DNA of 64,000 bases from the NCBI RefSeq assembly GCF_001659605.2, contig NC_035177.2, positions 32,814,136 to 32,878,135 on the forward strand. Reading direction: 5' to 3'. The position numbers and the translations under genes are program-made. The notes beneath the pieces were generated by a model that was not told where the DNA came from, made no database searches, and worked only from the letters and a program-made list of their open reading frames with translations. The number at the start of each line of letters is the position of its first letter. The first letter of the stretch is position 1. Source of the DNA: Manihot esculenta. Its lineage: Eukaryota > Streptophyta > Magnoliopsida > Malpighiales > Euphorbiaceae. This document shows positions 11,835-22,259 of the stretch, piece after piece.

Positions 11835-12705
11835 AGTAGTAAAAGGGAAAGGAAAGAGAAGAAGAAGAGAGCAAGGGGGAAGAAGGAGGTTTTGGTTTTT
11901 TTCATTCTAATTTTATCCCTCGTTGTCGTTTTTTGGTTTTGGTTCTTTCTGCTGATTGCTTAGTTTCTGTTTTTGGCATTTTTCTCTGCGCAGAAATTTT
12001 TTTCTTTGTTTTGCATTCTTTTTTTTTTTTTTGTTTTCGTCTCTATCCTTTCCGGCTCGCCCTCGCTGGGGACGAGATGGTTGTCTTTTGTTGCTTTGTG
12101 GGTTTGTGTTCAGGTCGGCACGGATCTGCGAGGGAGTTATTTGCTGGAACCGGAGGGTGCTCTGATCTTTATCGGAAACTTGAGGAAGGGCTTCTGATTG
12201 CATCTCGACGGCATATTGGGACCGCACTGATGTGTCCAGTGGTATTGCTCCCGTTGGCTGTTTCCGGCTAGGCTTTACCGCGACTCTCTGGTTGTGTTTG
12301 ATTGGAGTTTTGATGATTGTTCTTGGGGTCTCTGTTCTTGCATGTCTTCTTTGCTTCTGTTTCTGCTTGTTTTGTTGTGATTGCTTTGTGTTTGGCTCTG
12401 TTTCTCGATTGTTCGTGATTCGCTTGCCATGCTTTGTGATGCTGTGGTGTGCGACAGTGCTGCGGTGATGGAGTCGGTGTTTGCTTGCGCTGGTGGTGTC
12501 TATAGAGTCAGTGTAGGGTCTTCTTCTGGGTTGCTGTTGATTTGATTTTGTCGTCTTTTAGATTTGGGTTTGTTTCGGTTGTCTTTTGATCTACTTTTTT
12601 TATTTGTTTCTTTCAGTGTGGGCCCCAGAATAATTTATGTATCCTCCCTTAGCTCTTTTCCAAGCTTTATAAAATACAAACTCTATTATATTAATTAAAA
12701 AAAAA
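11835..12705 (+). repeat. GC-richer island ending in an A-tract, possible LINE-related retroposon
   Basis: Composition changes abruptly from AT-rich to purine-rich (11835-11890), then T/G-rich and GC-richer DNA to 12640. It ends with a motif like plant LINE 3' ends: TATCCTCCCTT at about 12640, CTTTATAAAATACAAA at about 12664-12679, then an A-run at 12697-12705. Overlapping plus-strand frames exist (11933-12468) but look like low-complexity Phe/Cys/Leu reading with no domain, so I do not call a gene. I found no convincing flanking duplication. Alternatives are a captured 5' untranslated exon or a non-coding RNA locus. Confidence 0.35.
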
Positions 12706-12709
12706 TTTT

Positions 12710-14215
12710 AATATTTTTTACATGGCATTTGAGATTCTGGTCAAAAGAAACATTAAACTATTTAAAAAAAATGATTTTGTCTTTTAATATATTTTATATA
12801 AAAAATTTCTATATTAAAATTTTTTAATAAATTTTATGTTTTTTAAATTAAATTAAATAATAAAAATAAATTTTATGCTTTTTTATCAAAACTCAATTAT
12901 TATTATTATTAGAATAATATTTAAATCGTTTGATTTTATATTTTTAATTAATAATTTATGTAAAAATTATTTTTAATTAATAATTTTTATTTTTTTAAAA
13001 TAAAATATATCAAAAAAAATTTATAAATATTATGATAGAAATGATATATTTTTATATTTAATTATTTATTTCTAAGGATGACATTTATCTTTTCTAGGCT
13101 TGATGTTGAGATTTCCCCTCTGACGCATTCAATCTTGAGCATGGGAGTCCCTTTTATGTCTTAGAAAGGTTGAAGAGAAGGTGGGTAATGAGTATCCAAC
13201 AAACTCAAAATCATTGATATTAATTTCTAAATTTTCTCAAATTTTATAATATATTTTAATAGATTCAGTCTGATTTGGTACTAAAAAAATATACCATTGC
13301 CATTCTATTAAATATATGCTTATAATATAAATATTATTTAAATTTTTGCAATGATCAATCAATCATTTTGGGTATATGGTACTTTGAAGCTCGAAAGTTA
13401 GCCATATTATAGTTTCAATTACTAAAATAACTAATCATTTTGCACTATACCAAAATTGATATATTGAGATTTAAAATATTATTTTTAAAAAATATATTTA
13501 TTTATTTAAAGACAAATAAATATTTATCTTATTTAATTATTGTTCTTTAAATATAATTAATGAATTTAATTTTTAAAGAAAAATATTATTAGAGGCAAAT
13601 GTATTTATCTGTAAAAGTAATTTGTTGAAACAAAAATATAACTTAAATGAATTATTGTAAACTTATGTAAGAATATAGTTTTTTTTTAATATTTTTTTAA
13701 AGTTAAAACCAATTGAATTTTTTTTCATTCTAAATATAAAAATTATTAAAAAAGAAATCACTTAAATTAAATTTTTACTAAATTTTTAATTCTAAACAGA
13801 TAAAAAAAATGAAGGATAAGAAAGAATGCTGTCTAAATGTCCTTGTAATAATACCTAAATTTTAATAATCGTAACGATTAGATATAAATTAATCATGATG
13901 TGCTGTCAAAAAAAAAAGTCAGAAATAGTTGTCTTTATTGCTATTTAACTATATTCTAAAATTTCGTAAAGTTATAAAATTATTTTTATATTAGGTTTAG
14001 AAATGGATTAAAGGCAGCTAAATAAATTAATTAAATTGAATTTTTATAAAATATTTTATTTTAAATCGAATAATATGTTTATAAATAATAAAATTTTTAA
14101 AAATTTAAAAATTAAAAACAAATTAAAATTACATTGTTATCCGTTTAAAATCCTTAATTTTCTAAATTGTTTGGCTTAAAAAACTTTGAATTTAAAGATG
14201 GTTTCTTATGTTCAT
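12710..14215. other. AT-rich intergenic DNA
   Basis: No gene seen. A short less AT-rich patch at 13075-13200 is unplaced and could be a transposon remnant. Confidence 0.5.
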
Positions 14216-14219
14216 ACGT

Positions 14220-14570
14220 AAAGAGTTTAATGACCGCAGAGTTTCACCACCTCAGTATGAAATCAAGCCCACAATGATAGCGCTAACACAAGATTCACGA
14301 AATTTCTCAAGCGGACCGGGGCCAGACCATTCGATCTCGAGATCGGATTTTCTTTAAGCCTCAGTCTCTTCATTCCAAGTTCGGCCATGAGACTCAGTAG
14401 AAGAGGGGACAATCGGCCCAGTCTCCTAACAGTCCTGTTTATATGCGTGTCGAAAAGAATTAAATGACCGTTTAACATGGAATAGATGTCTGACGCTTTC
14501 GTACGTACGTATCCGTATGTCAGGTAGACCAGTAGTTACAAGTCCATTAGACGTCACTAGCAGATAAAAG
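14220..14570. repeat. Unidentified GC-richer repeat-like fragment
   Basis: About 350 bp of balanced composition set in AT-rich DNA. A 71-residue minus-strand frame (14263-14478) has no recognisable domain. It includes CGTACGTACG near 14500. The style resembles a Ty3-type LTR or other retroelement fragment, but I cannot find a partner LTR, primer site or duplication. Confidence 0.3.
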
Positions 14571-15700
14571 AAAAATAAATAAAAGGAGATGAACATTCTC
14601 TTCCCAAATCAAACTTGGTAAATTCTACTTTTTCTGGATTTCAGACATCAGAGTTTATTTTAATTTTAATTTTATTATAATATAATTATTGTTTAATTTT
14701 TTAAATAATATTTTTATATTGATTTTAGTCACATACATATTTTTATTAGTAGTTTAGTAATAATATTCTTAGTGATTATATTTTATAATATACTTACATT
14801 ATTTTTTGGTTTATTTACTTTTATTAGAAACTTTATTTTAATAATATTAGTAACAATATTTTTAATAGATTTTTTATTAGTAATTTTTTTATTTGTACTT
14901 CTTTAAAAAATTATTTTTGAATGATCTAATCATCGTTAGAAACTGAAAATTCGGTTTTTGCTTTATTGTATAGTTTCATAGTTGATATTTATTTTTGTTT
15001 TCAATTTTCTGTAATAGCTTTATTATTATTATTATTATTATTATTATTTTGGGGGTGAATTCAACGTTGTTTCGGTCTTCTCCCTTTTTATTTTTTAAAA
15101 AAGAACTTGTGATTCATCTCACTGGCCTATCTGTTCTTAGGAATTTAATCTCTTCAATTTCGATTTTAATTAATAATTAAAATGATAATTTATTAATAAA
15201 ATAAAAATTTTAACACTAAATTATTTATCATTTAAAAAATACAAAAAATACTATGAGTTTATTAGTTTTTTATTTTATATTTTATAAATTAATTTATATT
15301 AAAATAAAATTTTATAATATTATATTATTAATAAATAATTAAAATCTCTGAATACTATTAAAAAATAATAATATAAAAATATATTATGAGATATTATATT
15401 AATAATTATAATATTTAGATATTAAATAAGGGGTTTTATTTTAAAATAAAATAAAATTTTAAAATTTTGTTTATTATTTTTTATTTATTTTTAATAAAAA
15501 ATAAAAAAATTATTTTATTGATAAAGAAAAAAATATTTTAATAAATTTTTAAAAATATAAGAATTGATTTGATAATAATAATAATAATAATATTTAAAGA
15601 TTAAATTGTAATTTTTTTAAATAAAAGTTATTAATAAAAAATATATTTAAATATGCATAATATTAATTAAATTCGGAATATTTTCCGCGTGCTAAGCAGA
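14571..15700. other. AT-rich DNA upstream of the second UGT
   Basis: No gene. Contains a TTA trinucleotide run at about 15019-15047 and an ATA run at about 15572-15592. Confidence 0.5.
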
Positions 15701-15701
15701 A

Positions 15702-15708
15702 TATAAAG
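15702..15708 (+). promoter_or_regulatory. Probable TATA box of the second UGT gene
   Basis: TATAAAG about 40 bp before the ATG at 15746. This would give a very short leader. It differs from the spacing in the first UGT (about 70 bp). Confidence 0.4.
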
Positions 15709-15745
15709 ACTTAGTTTGCTAAACCTACAATAACCAACCAACTAG

Positions 15746-17140
15746 ATGGCGACTAATGCATCTTGTGATTTCCAACACCATGTCATTTTGTTCCCCTTTA
15801 TGTCCAAAGGCCACGCCATCCCCATTCTCCACCTAGCCCGCCTCCTGCTCCGCCGCTGCATTGCAGTCACCATCTTCACTACTCCGGCAAACTACCCTTT
15901 CATTGCTAAGTCTCTTACTGCCACCACCGCCGCCCGTATCATTGTGCTACAGTTTCCTCACAATGTCCGTGGAATACCTTGTGGCGTTGAGAGCACCGAT
16001 AAGCTTCCATCCATGTCTCTTTTTCCTTCATTTGCCCTTGCCACTAAGCTCTTGCAACCAGAATTTGAGCGCGCCGTTGAGACTCTTCACCATGTTAATT
16101 TCATGGTATCTGATGGTTTCCTGTGGTGGACTTTAGAGTCTGCGAAGAAGTTTGGGTTTCCAAGGTTGGTGTTCTATGGTATGTGTAATTACTCTATCTG
16201 CGTGTCAAGAGCTGTGCGTGAGGATGGGCTTCTTTTTGATCCACAGTCTTTAGCTGAAGAGATGATCACAGTGACTCGGTTTCCATGGATTAAGGTAACT
16301 AGAAGGGACTTTGAGCAACCCTTCGCAGAAGCTGAGCAAAAAGCTAAATTCGAGTTCATGAAGGATACAGTGGCAGCATCAAAAAGTAGTTATGGTTATA
16401 TAGTCAATAGCTTCTATGAGCTTGAAACAGTTTTTGTTGATTTCTTCAACCTTCATAGTGGACCAAAGGCGTGGTGTGTTGGCCCCCTTTGCTTAGCTGA
16501 GCCACTGAAGAGCACTGATTCTTCAGCTCATGAGAAACCCACTTGGTTTCAATGGTTAGATAAAAAACTGGAGCAGAAAAGATCAGTTCTCTATGTTGCG
16601 TTTGGGACTCAAGCAGAGATTTCACCAGACCAACTCAGAGAGATAGCAATTGGGTTGGAGAATTCAAAGGCAAACTTCTTTTGGGTGATGAGAAACAAAG
16701 AATCAGAATTAGGTGATGGATTTGAAGAGAGGATTAAAGACAGAGGAATAGTAGTAAGTGATTGGGTTGATCAAAGGGAGATATTGGAGCATCAGAGTGT
16801 AAAAGGGTTTCTGAGCCATTGTGGATGGAACTCAGTCTTGGAAAGCATATGCGCCGGAGTGCCAATTCTTGCATGGCCGATGATGGCGGAGCAACCATTG
16901 AATGCAAGAATGGTGGTGGAGGAAATAAAAGTAGGTTTAAGAGTAGAGACATGTGGAGGTCTTGTGAAGAGGGAGGAGTTGACGAAGATTGTGACGGAGT
17001 TGATGGAGGGGGAAAGGGGAAAAGAGGTGATGAAGAAGGTGAAGGAATATGCAGAGCAGGCCAGGAAGGCAGTGGAGGAAGGAATTGGGTCTTCCTGGCG
17101 CACGTTAGACATGCTCATAGATGAGACGTGCAGAAAATAG
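15746..17140 (+). CDS. UGT90A-like UDP-glycosyltransferase, copy 2 (464 aa)
   Basis: A second intronless family 1 UGT, aligned end to end with the copy at 9824-11224. The putative catalytic His is His23 in FMSKGH, with its partner Asp123 in VSDGFLWW. The PSPG motif spans about residues 340-383, from WVDQREIL to AWPMMAEQ, again ending in Gln. The start is a real ATG giving MATNASCDFQ. The first 13 residues and the linker after GPLCLA differ from copy 1, while the donor site is nearly identical. It probably uses UDP-glucose in the cytosol. The divergent amino half, which binds acceptors, could give a different substrate. The pair is a tandem duplication old enough that the flanking DNA no longer aligns. 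Confidence 0.93.
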   Translation: MATNASCDFQHHVILFPFMSKGHAIPILHLARLLLRRCIAVTIFTTPANYPFIAKSLTATTAARIIVLQFPHNVRGIPCGVESTDKLPSMSLFPSFALATKLLQPEFERAVETLHHVNFMVSDGFLWWTLESAKKFGFPRLVFYGMCNYSICVSRAVREDGLLFDPQSLAEEMITVTRFPWIKVTRRDFEQPFAEAEQKAKFEFMKDTVAASKSSYGYIVNSFYELETVFVDFFNLHSGPKAWCVGPLCLAEPLKSTDSSAHEKPTWFQWLDKKLEQKRSVLYVAFGTQAEISPDQLREIAIGLENSKANFFWVMRNKESELGDGFEERIKDRGIVVSDWVDQREILEHQSVKGFLSHCGWNSVLESICAGVPILAWPMMAEQPLNARMVVEEIKVGLRVETCGGLVKREELTKIVTELMEGERGKEVMKKVKEYAEQARKAVEEGIGSSWRTLDMLIDETCRK

Positions 17141-17542
17141 CATCAAATCGGACAATATACAATGGTGTACGTTGAAGATTCTGTCTGTATTAAAGTTTGT
17201 GGTGGTCATTTTCGCATATATTTTATAGTATAGAGGAAAACGAAATTTTATTTAGCATAAGCAGTCTTTCTGTGTTACAAGCATCCAATGATATGTGGGA
17301 ACAATTGCCGACTGAAGCACGCTTCTGGAAAGAAGATTTAAGACTTCTTTTTCTTGTATTATTAATTATTACATTTAAGAGTTTTAAGATGGAATAATAC
17401 TGATTCTTTTTTTTAATTAAAAATTTTGAAATTGAATTTTAATATAAAAAAGTTTAAATTTGATTTGATAGTTCAGGGCACCAATACAAATCATCAATAG
17501 TTCCATCTACAGAGAGCATTAATGATTTGGTCATTGTATTGT
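17141..17542. other. 3' flank of the second UGT
   Basis: Likely contains the 3' untranslated region. A 66-residue frame (17197-17397) has no recognisable domain and is not called. Confidence 0.4.
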
Positions 17543-17676
17543 TTGATTTTATTAGAATTTAACTTTTAAATTTTAATTTTAAGTGTATATTTTCTATTTG
17601 CTTAATTTTGATTTTATTAGAATTTAACTTTTAATTTTTTAATTTTGAGTATATACTTTCTATTTGCTTAATTTTG
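17543..17676. repeat. 65 bp tandem duplication, two copies
   Basis: Two adjacent copies starting TTGATTTTATTAG at 17543 and 17608, about 65 bp apart, with a few substitutions between them. Confidence 0.8.
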
Positions 17677-19830
17677 AGTATTTAATTTGATTTGAAAATA
17701 TTATTTATTGATATTGTTGATTTGTATTTTGATTTTAAGTTATTAATAAAAAGCTAGAAGATTTTTCAGTTTTACTATAAATGGCACTCAGGCTTCATAT
17801 TCAGTTTTATTGTAATGAGTGAGATATTTGTTATTGCCATGGCTATGGCATAGTCATGGCTTGAAAGGGTTCACTGAGAAAGAAGCTATTGCAATAGATT
17901 TTGGTAAAAAGTTAGATATTGTTGTTCTGATGGATTTGCTTTTTCAAAGATATTTAGTATTATGTTATTGTTTCTGTGATGGATTTTGGCAATATGTTAT
18001 CATTAGAACTCTGGTAGTTTTCTACTGACCGGTGATTTTGATTTAGTGGACGAAATTGACTAATGGTTGCAATGGTAATTTTAAATTTTAAAAAGTTTCT
18101 TCTTTAACTAAATTTTTAACAAAAAAAAAGTTAAAAATAAATTGAAGAACTGTATAGTTAACAAATATAAAATAAGGAATGTTTTAATTAATTTTTAAAA
18201 ATATGAGAATAAATTTATACATAATAATAATACCTAAAAATCAAATTATAAATATTCTTATATTTAATTATAATTTTATTAATAAAATATTTTTTTTGAA
18301 TCAAATAAAATATTATTTATAAGCATTGTTTTATAATTTTATTAATAGTATTAATTCTATAATCATTATTTATTAAAATAAGTTTTATTTATTATTTTTA
18401 AGCCAAAAAGTTATTATTATTTTTTATTTATATAATTAATTAATAATATAAAAGAATTTTTTATTTTATTACAGTTAATTTATTTATTACTAATAACCGA
18501 TCTAATATTTCTGATTTCAGTTATATTCAAATTTTTTTTTTAATTTTAATTCAATTTGAGAATCGATAAAATTTTGACTAGTTAGTATTTTAACCCTATA
18601 TATAACTTGTTGACCTTCTCTGGAATGTAAAAATGGTTTCATTCTCATATTTATTTATAATATAAAATTATAATTATTAGTAGAAAAATTTACTATCTAA
18701 TCTCAATAATTTAATAAAATTAACTATTTAATTTTTTTATTTGCAATCTAAAAAAATAAGGACTAAATAATTATTATTTTAAAATTATAAAGACTAAATG
18801 ATTATATCTTAAAATTATAAATCTAATTAGAAATAAAAACATTTTAATCATTTCTAATGGCAAATGCAGGAATTTTATTCAAAGAGATCCATTCTAAAAT
18901 TACTTATTAACAAAAAGTTTAAATCAGTAGACTATTTACTAATTAAATAAAATTTGAAAGACTACATAATAATTTTACCCCTAATTTTTCTAAATTTATA
19001 TTAATTTTCACGTCTAAAGTAATACTATTTGGACAAAAATTTTAAACAAACAAATTGTTAAATTAATTTAATAAGATATTAAAGATTATATTCTAATTTA
19101 TTATTAGCTTTTCTGAATTCAAGTAAATTTTCACGTCAAAAATTGTAACTAATTGAAAATTTCTTAATTTATTATATAAGAATTAAAGTTGACTGTAAAT
19201 ATAAATTATTGAATTTTTCATAAAAAAAATGTTTTTATATTTTTATATTTATAAAAAACAAAATTTATAACTATGTTCCTCTAGAATATATTTAATGGAA
19301 TAATAACTTTGAAAATATGTACCGTGTTAAAATGAGAAATCCGTTTATTTTTTTTGTATAGATTTAAAAATAAAAAATAAAAACCCTAAATGCAGGAGAA
19401 ATGGGTTGGATTCTATTTTATCTAGAAGACTATTAAGTGAAATACACACTTGGATATTTAATTTTTAAGAATTGAATTAATCAATTTTTAATTTCAAAGA
19501 AACAAAGTTAATCTTTTTAATTATGTTTAAATACCTTGTCATTTAAGTTGAATAACTTTTTATTTTCTATTTTTTAGATAAAATGACATTTTAATATCTT
19601 ATCTTTGGTTTTCTTATAAATTAAAATCTACTTTTATCTAAAAATATATTGACTAAAATATTATTTAAACATACAATATTTTAATGATAAGGAAGTAATA
19701 AAATTAAAGAGTTAAATTGTAATTTATGTTTAAAATAAAGAAAAAATATTTAATTGTAAATTTTATTAAAAATTAAGTGCCTAATGTAATTTACATTTTA
19801 AGACTATACTTCTATTTTTTGAAAATTTCG
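17677..19830. other. AT-rich DNA with decayed repeats
   Basis: A 69-residue frame at 17819-18028 sits in a slightly richer patch but has no recognisable domain. The stretches at 18660-18960 and 19440-19810 contain words such as 'aaggactaaat' and 'gactaaatgat' that recur in plant MITEs with GGTCC/TTTAGTC-type ends, but I could not fix boundaries. Confidence 0.4.
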
Positions 19831-19839
19831 GAGAGAACA

Positions 19840-19960
19840 ATTAATTTTTAAAAATTTTAGAGGGATCCCAACCTTTTCAAAATTTTGAAGTAGGCTCAAA
19901 TTTCTTTTGAAATTACAGGGCCAGGGCGCTTTGCCCTTGCTATGGCTCCGTCATTACACG
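19840..19960. repeat. Possible decayed hAT-like terminus
   Basis: The stretch ending GCTATGGCTCCGTCATTA resembles the common plant hAT-type end CAGTGGCGGAGCCA in reverse complement. No matching opposite end was found, so only a fragment can be proposed. Confidence 0.25.
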
Positions 19961-20315
19961 TGGCTTACTTAAATAAATAGAATAACTAAATAGTTAATAA
20001 TTTAAAAAATCTAAAAAATTTCACTATTATAAAGACTAAAACCTGGTCCAACAAGAATTGGGGTATTCTATGGACCCATATCATGGACCCGTCGTGGTGG
20101 TGGTCGATTGTAAGCAATAGTGGTGGAGGGATCATCAGGTCAAGGGCGCTATGCGGACTAGAACTAAGAATACAAAAGGTCATTCTCGATTCTACTCACT
20201 GGGCATTGTGAATTGAATTAACTACGAGAGTTTATAAGAAATCACTTATGAAATTAGCAAGTTTACAACACCAGCAACATATTGAATCAATCTATAGCAT
20301 AAAAAAAAAAAAAAC

Positions 20316-20379
20316 CTCCATTGATGTCGAACGAGTCAATTTTGGGATTCTCAGTGGCAGCCTTGGGTTTCTTTTCCAT
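20316..20379 (-). pseudogene. Orphan first coding exon
   Basis: Minus-strand ATG at 20377-20379 opens 21 codons beginning MEKKPKAATENPK, then a good donor site (GGAG|GTTTTT). Upstream on the minus strand is a plausible untranslated leader of about 220 bp, a TATA box and a CCAAT box. No following exon can be recognised in the next 1.5 kb before UGT copy 2, so this looks like the 5' end of a gene that was copied here or cut off. I do not recognise the protein. Confidence 0.4.
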
Positions 20380-20625
20380 TATCTGAAGTTCTTAAAAATC
20401 TCTTCCAAAAAAAAGAAATGGGAATGAGCTTCAATTAAGCTGTTAATAGCACAAAAAGCTATCGATGGAGGAATGCAATAACAAGGAGAACTAAGCAGAG
20501 AAAATTTACACTCGATCCACACGAAATGAGAAGAAACCGGAATCGCCTATTCGCAAACCTGTATCAGCCAAGAGACCAAAGGAAGAAGGTTTCTTGTGGT
20601 TCCATGTTAGCGAGATTGCCTATTT

Positions 20626-20651
20626 CAATTTATATAGTGAGGGAGCATTGG
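20626..20651 (-). promoter_or_regulatory. TATA and CCAAT boxes of the orphan exon
   Basis: On the minus strand: TATATAAATTG (20626-20636) preceded about 11 bp upstream by GGCCAATGC (CCAAT at 20647-20651). The geometry is promoter-like, although CCAAT is closer to TATA than usual. Confidence 0.4.
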
Positions 20652-20973
20652 CCAAACGACCCGCCCAATTTTTTACAGCCCGTTCAGTGCCACAGAGGCA
20701 AATATTAGAAAAGCCTCAATGCTCCTCAAGAAATTTAACTTACTTTTAATTTTTTTATAAATTAATTTAAGAGTTTCAATTTGAATTGAATTTTTTACAC
20801 AAAAATAAAAAAATTTGAACTACATTTTTTTTTATTTCGTAGTTTAACTTAAAATTTTAGAAGTTCAGGTCTATTTATTTATGAAAAAAAATATTCAGGT
20901 AAATGAAAACATTGAGGCTGTCAATTGAAGAACTACAAGACAAAGAAAGCAGCCTGATTATCTAGCGGATTAT

Positions 20974-21290
20974 GAAGTTCAAATGAATCAATTTTCTGTT
21001 CCATCTTATTTCTTCATGGAAGATTCATCTGAACTGAAATCCTACAGTGAAATCAAAGGGATTCCTGAGTGGGAAGAAGCAATGCAAGAAGAAATTTCAG
21101 CCTTAAGCAAAAACTGCATATGGGAGCTTGTATCAAAATCAAAGGATGCTGAATTAGTCACCTGTAAATGGGTTTACAGATTAAAAGAAAAAGGCTGATG
21201 GTAAAATTAATAGATTCAAAGCTCGTCTTGTAGCTCGTGGGTTCTCTAAAAAATATGGTCAAGAATATGACGAGACATTCAGCCCCAATA
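20974..21290 (+). pseudogene. Copia reverse transcriptase fragment
   Basis: Plus-strand frame from about 20983 matches the entry to the Copia RVT_2 domain: EWEEAMQEEISAL..., then [12 protein letters not shown] one-base frameshift near 21195 follows, after which [10 protein letters not shown] and DETFSP continue in another frame. Nothing of RNase H, LTR or primer site remains. It is a different lineage from the element at 4239-7426, since the shared blocks differ in sequence. Confidence 0.8.
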
Positions 21291-21512
21291 AAAAATAAAT
21301 AAATATTTTCCTCATAGAAAACTCTGATAATCTTGATTTATGTTATAATAATCTGCAGTCTACATGATTATGAGTCAAAAGTAATAGGATTTTTTATTTG
21401 GAGCTCTAGTGCCGAGCATTATCCTGCTAAGCAGTTCCTCTCGACTCCTAGTCTGTGTTTGGGCTTGAGAATTTTTTCACTTTCAGACTCAAAGCCGCTA
21501 GCATTTATTTAA

Positions 21513-21963
21513 TAGGGGTGAGCATTCGGTCGGTTCGGTTCAAAACCGAACCGAACAGAATAAACCGAAAATCGAAATTTTAGATTTTATGAAAACCGAA
21601 CCGAACCGATTTTGGTCAGAAACCGAATCGAACCGAACCGGTCTGATTCGATTCGGTTCGGTTTGATCGGTTTCGATTTTTAATATTTTTTTAATTTTTT
21701 ACACTTTAGTGTTTTAAAATTTAATTAAAATATTTTAATTTTAATATAATTTAATTTCTCTATAAAACATATTATTATTCCTAATCGGTTCGGTTCGGTT
21801 TTTTCGGTTTTTTTTTTATCAAAACCGAACCGAACCGAAATAACCAAAATTTCTGAAATTTAAAATCGAACCGAACCGAAATGTATAAAAAACCGAACCA
21901 AATTTTTAAATCGATTCGATTCGGTCGGTTTTTTCGGTTCGAACCGAATTCTGCTCACCCCTA
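21513..21963 (+). mobile_element. hAT-type MITE, copy B (451 bp)
   Basis: Same family as copy A: ends TAGGGGTGAGCA and TGCTCACCCCTA, with perfectly matched 12 bp tips and the same arrays of CGGTTCGGTT-type words. The right flank is GCTAGCAT (21964-21971). The same 8-mer occurs on the left at 21497-21504 but is separated from the element by 8 bp, TTATTTAA. Confidence 0.85.
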
Positions 21964-22259
21964 GCTAGCATAGAATAAATTAACGAATATTATTGAAAAA
22001 AAGATATGTTCAACCTGCAAAATTATAACTTACTATGTTTCTGCATTGGCCGGCAACATAGAGAGAGAGACAGACAGACAAGTGTGGCCGACGATTTATT
22101 TTCTTGATTTGACGATGCAGCCAAAACCCATTTTTCTAATCGTTGTTTATAATCATATTTATGCTAAATAACAACATCAACAACTACGAACTTTCTTTCC
22201 TCTAACTCTGTAATATGTTTTTAGTGCAAACAGTTCGTGGGGTTTGTCTTAAGTGAGAC

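Noticed and set aside
11933..12468. Several overlapping plus-strand frames of 69-112 residues
   Set aside because: Low-complexity Phe/Cys/Leu reading in a T/G-rich island, with three frames open at once and no domain. Not a credible protein.
15861..17124. Overlapping frames on both strands inside the second UGT
   Set aside because: Same reason: the UGT frame is complete and conserved, and these are by-products of its codon composition.
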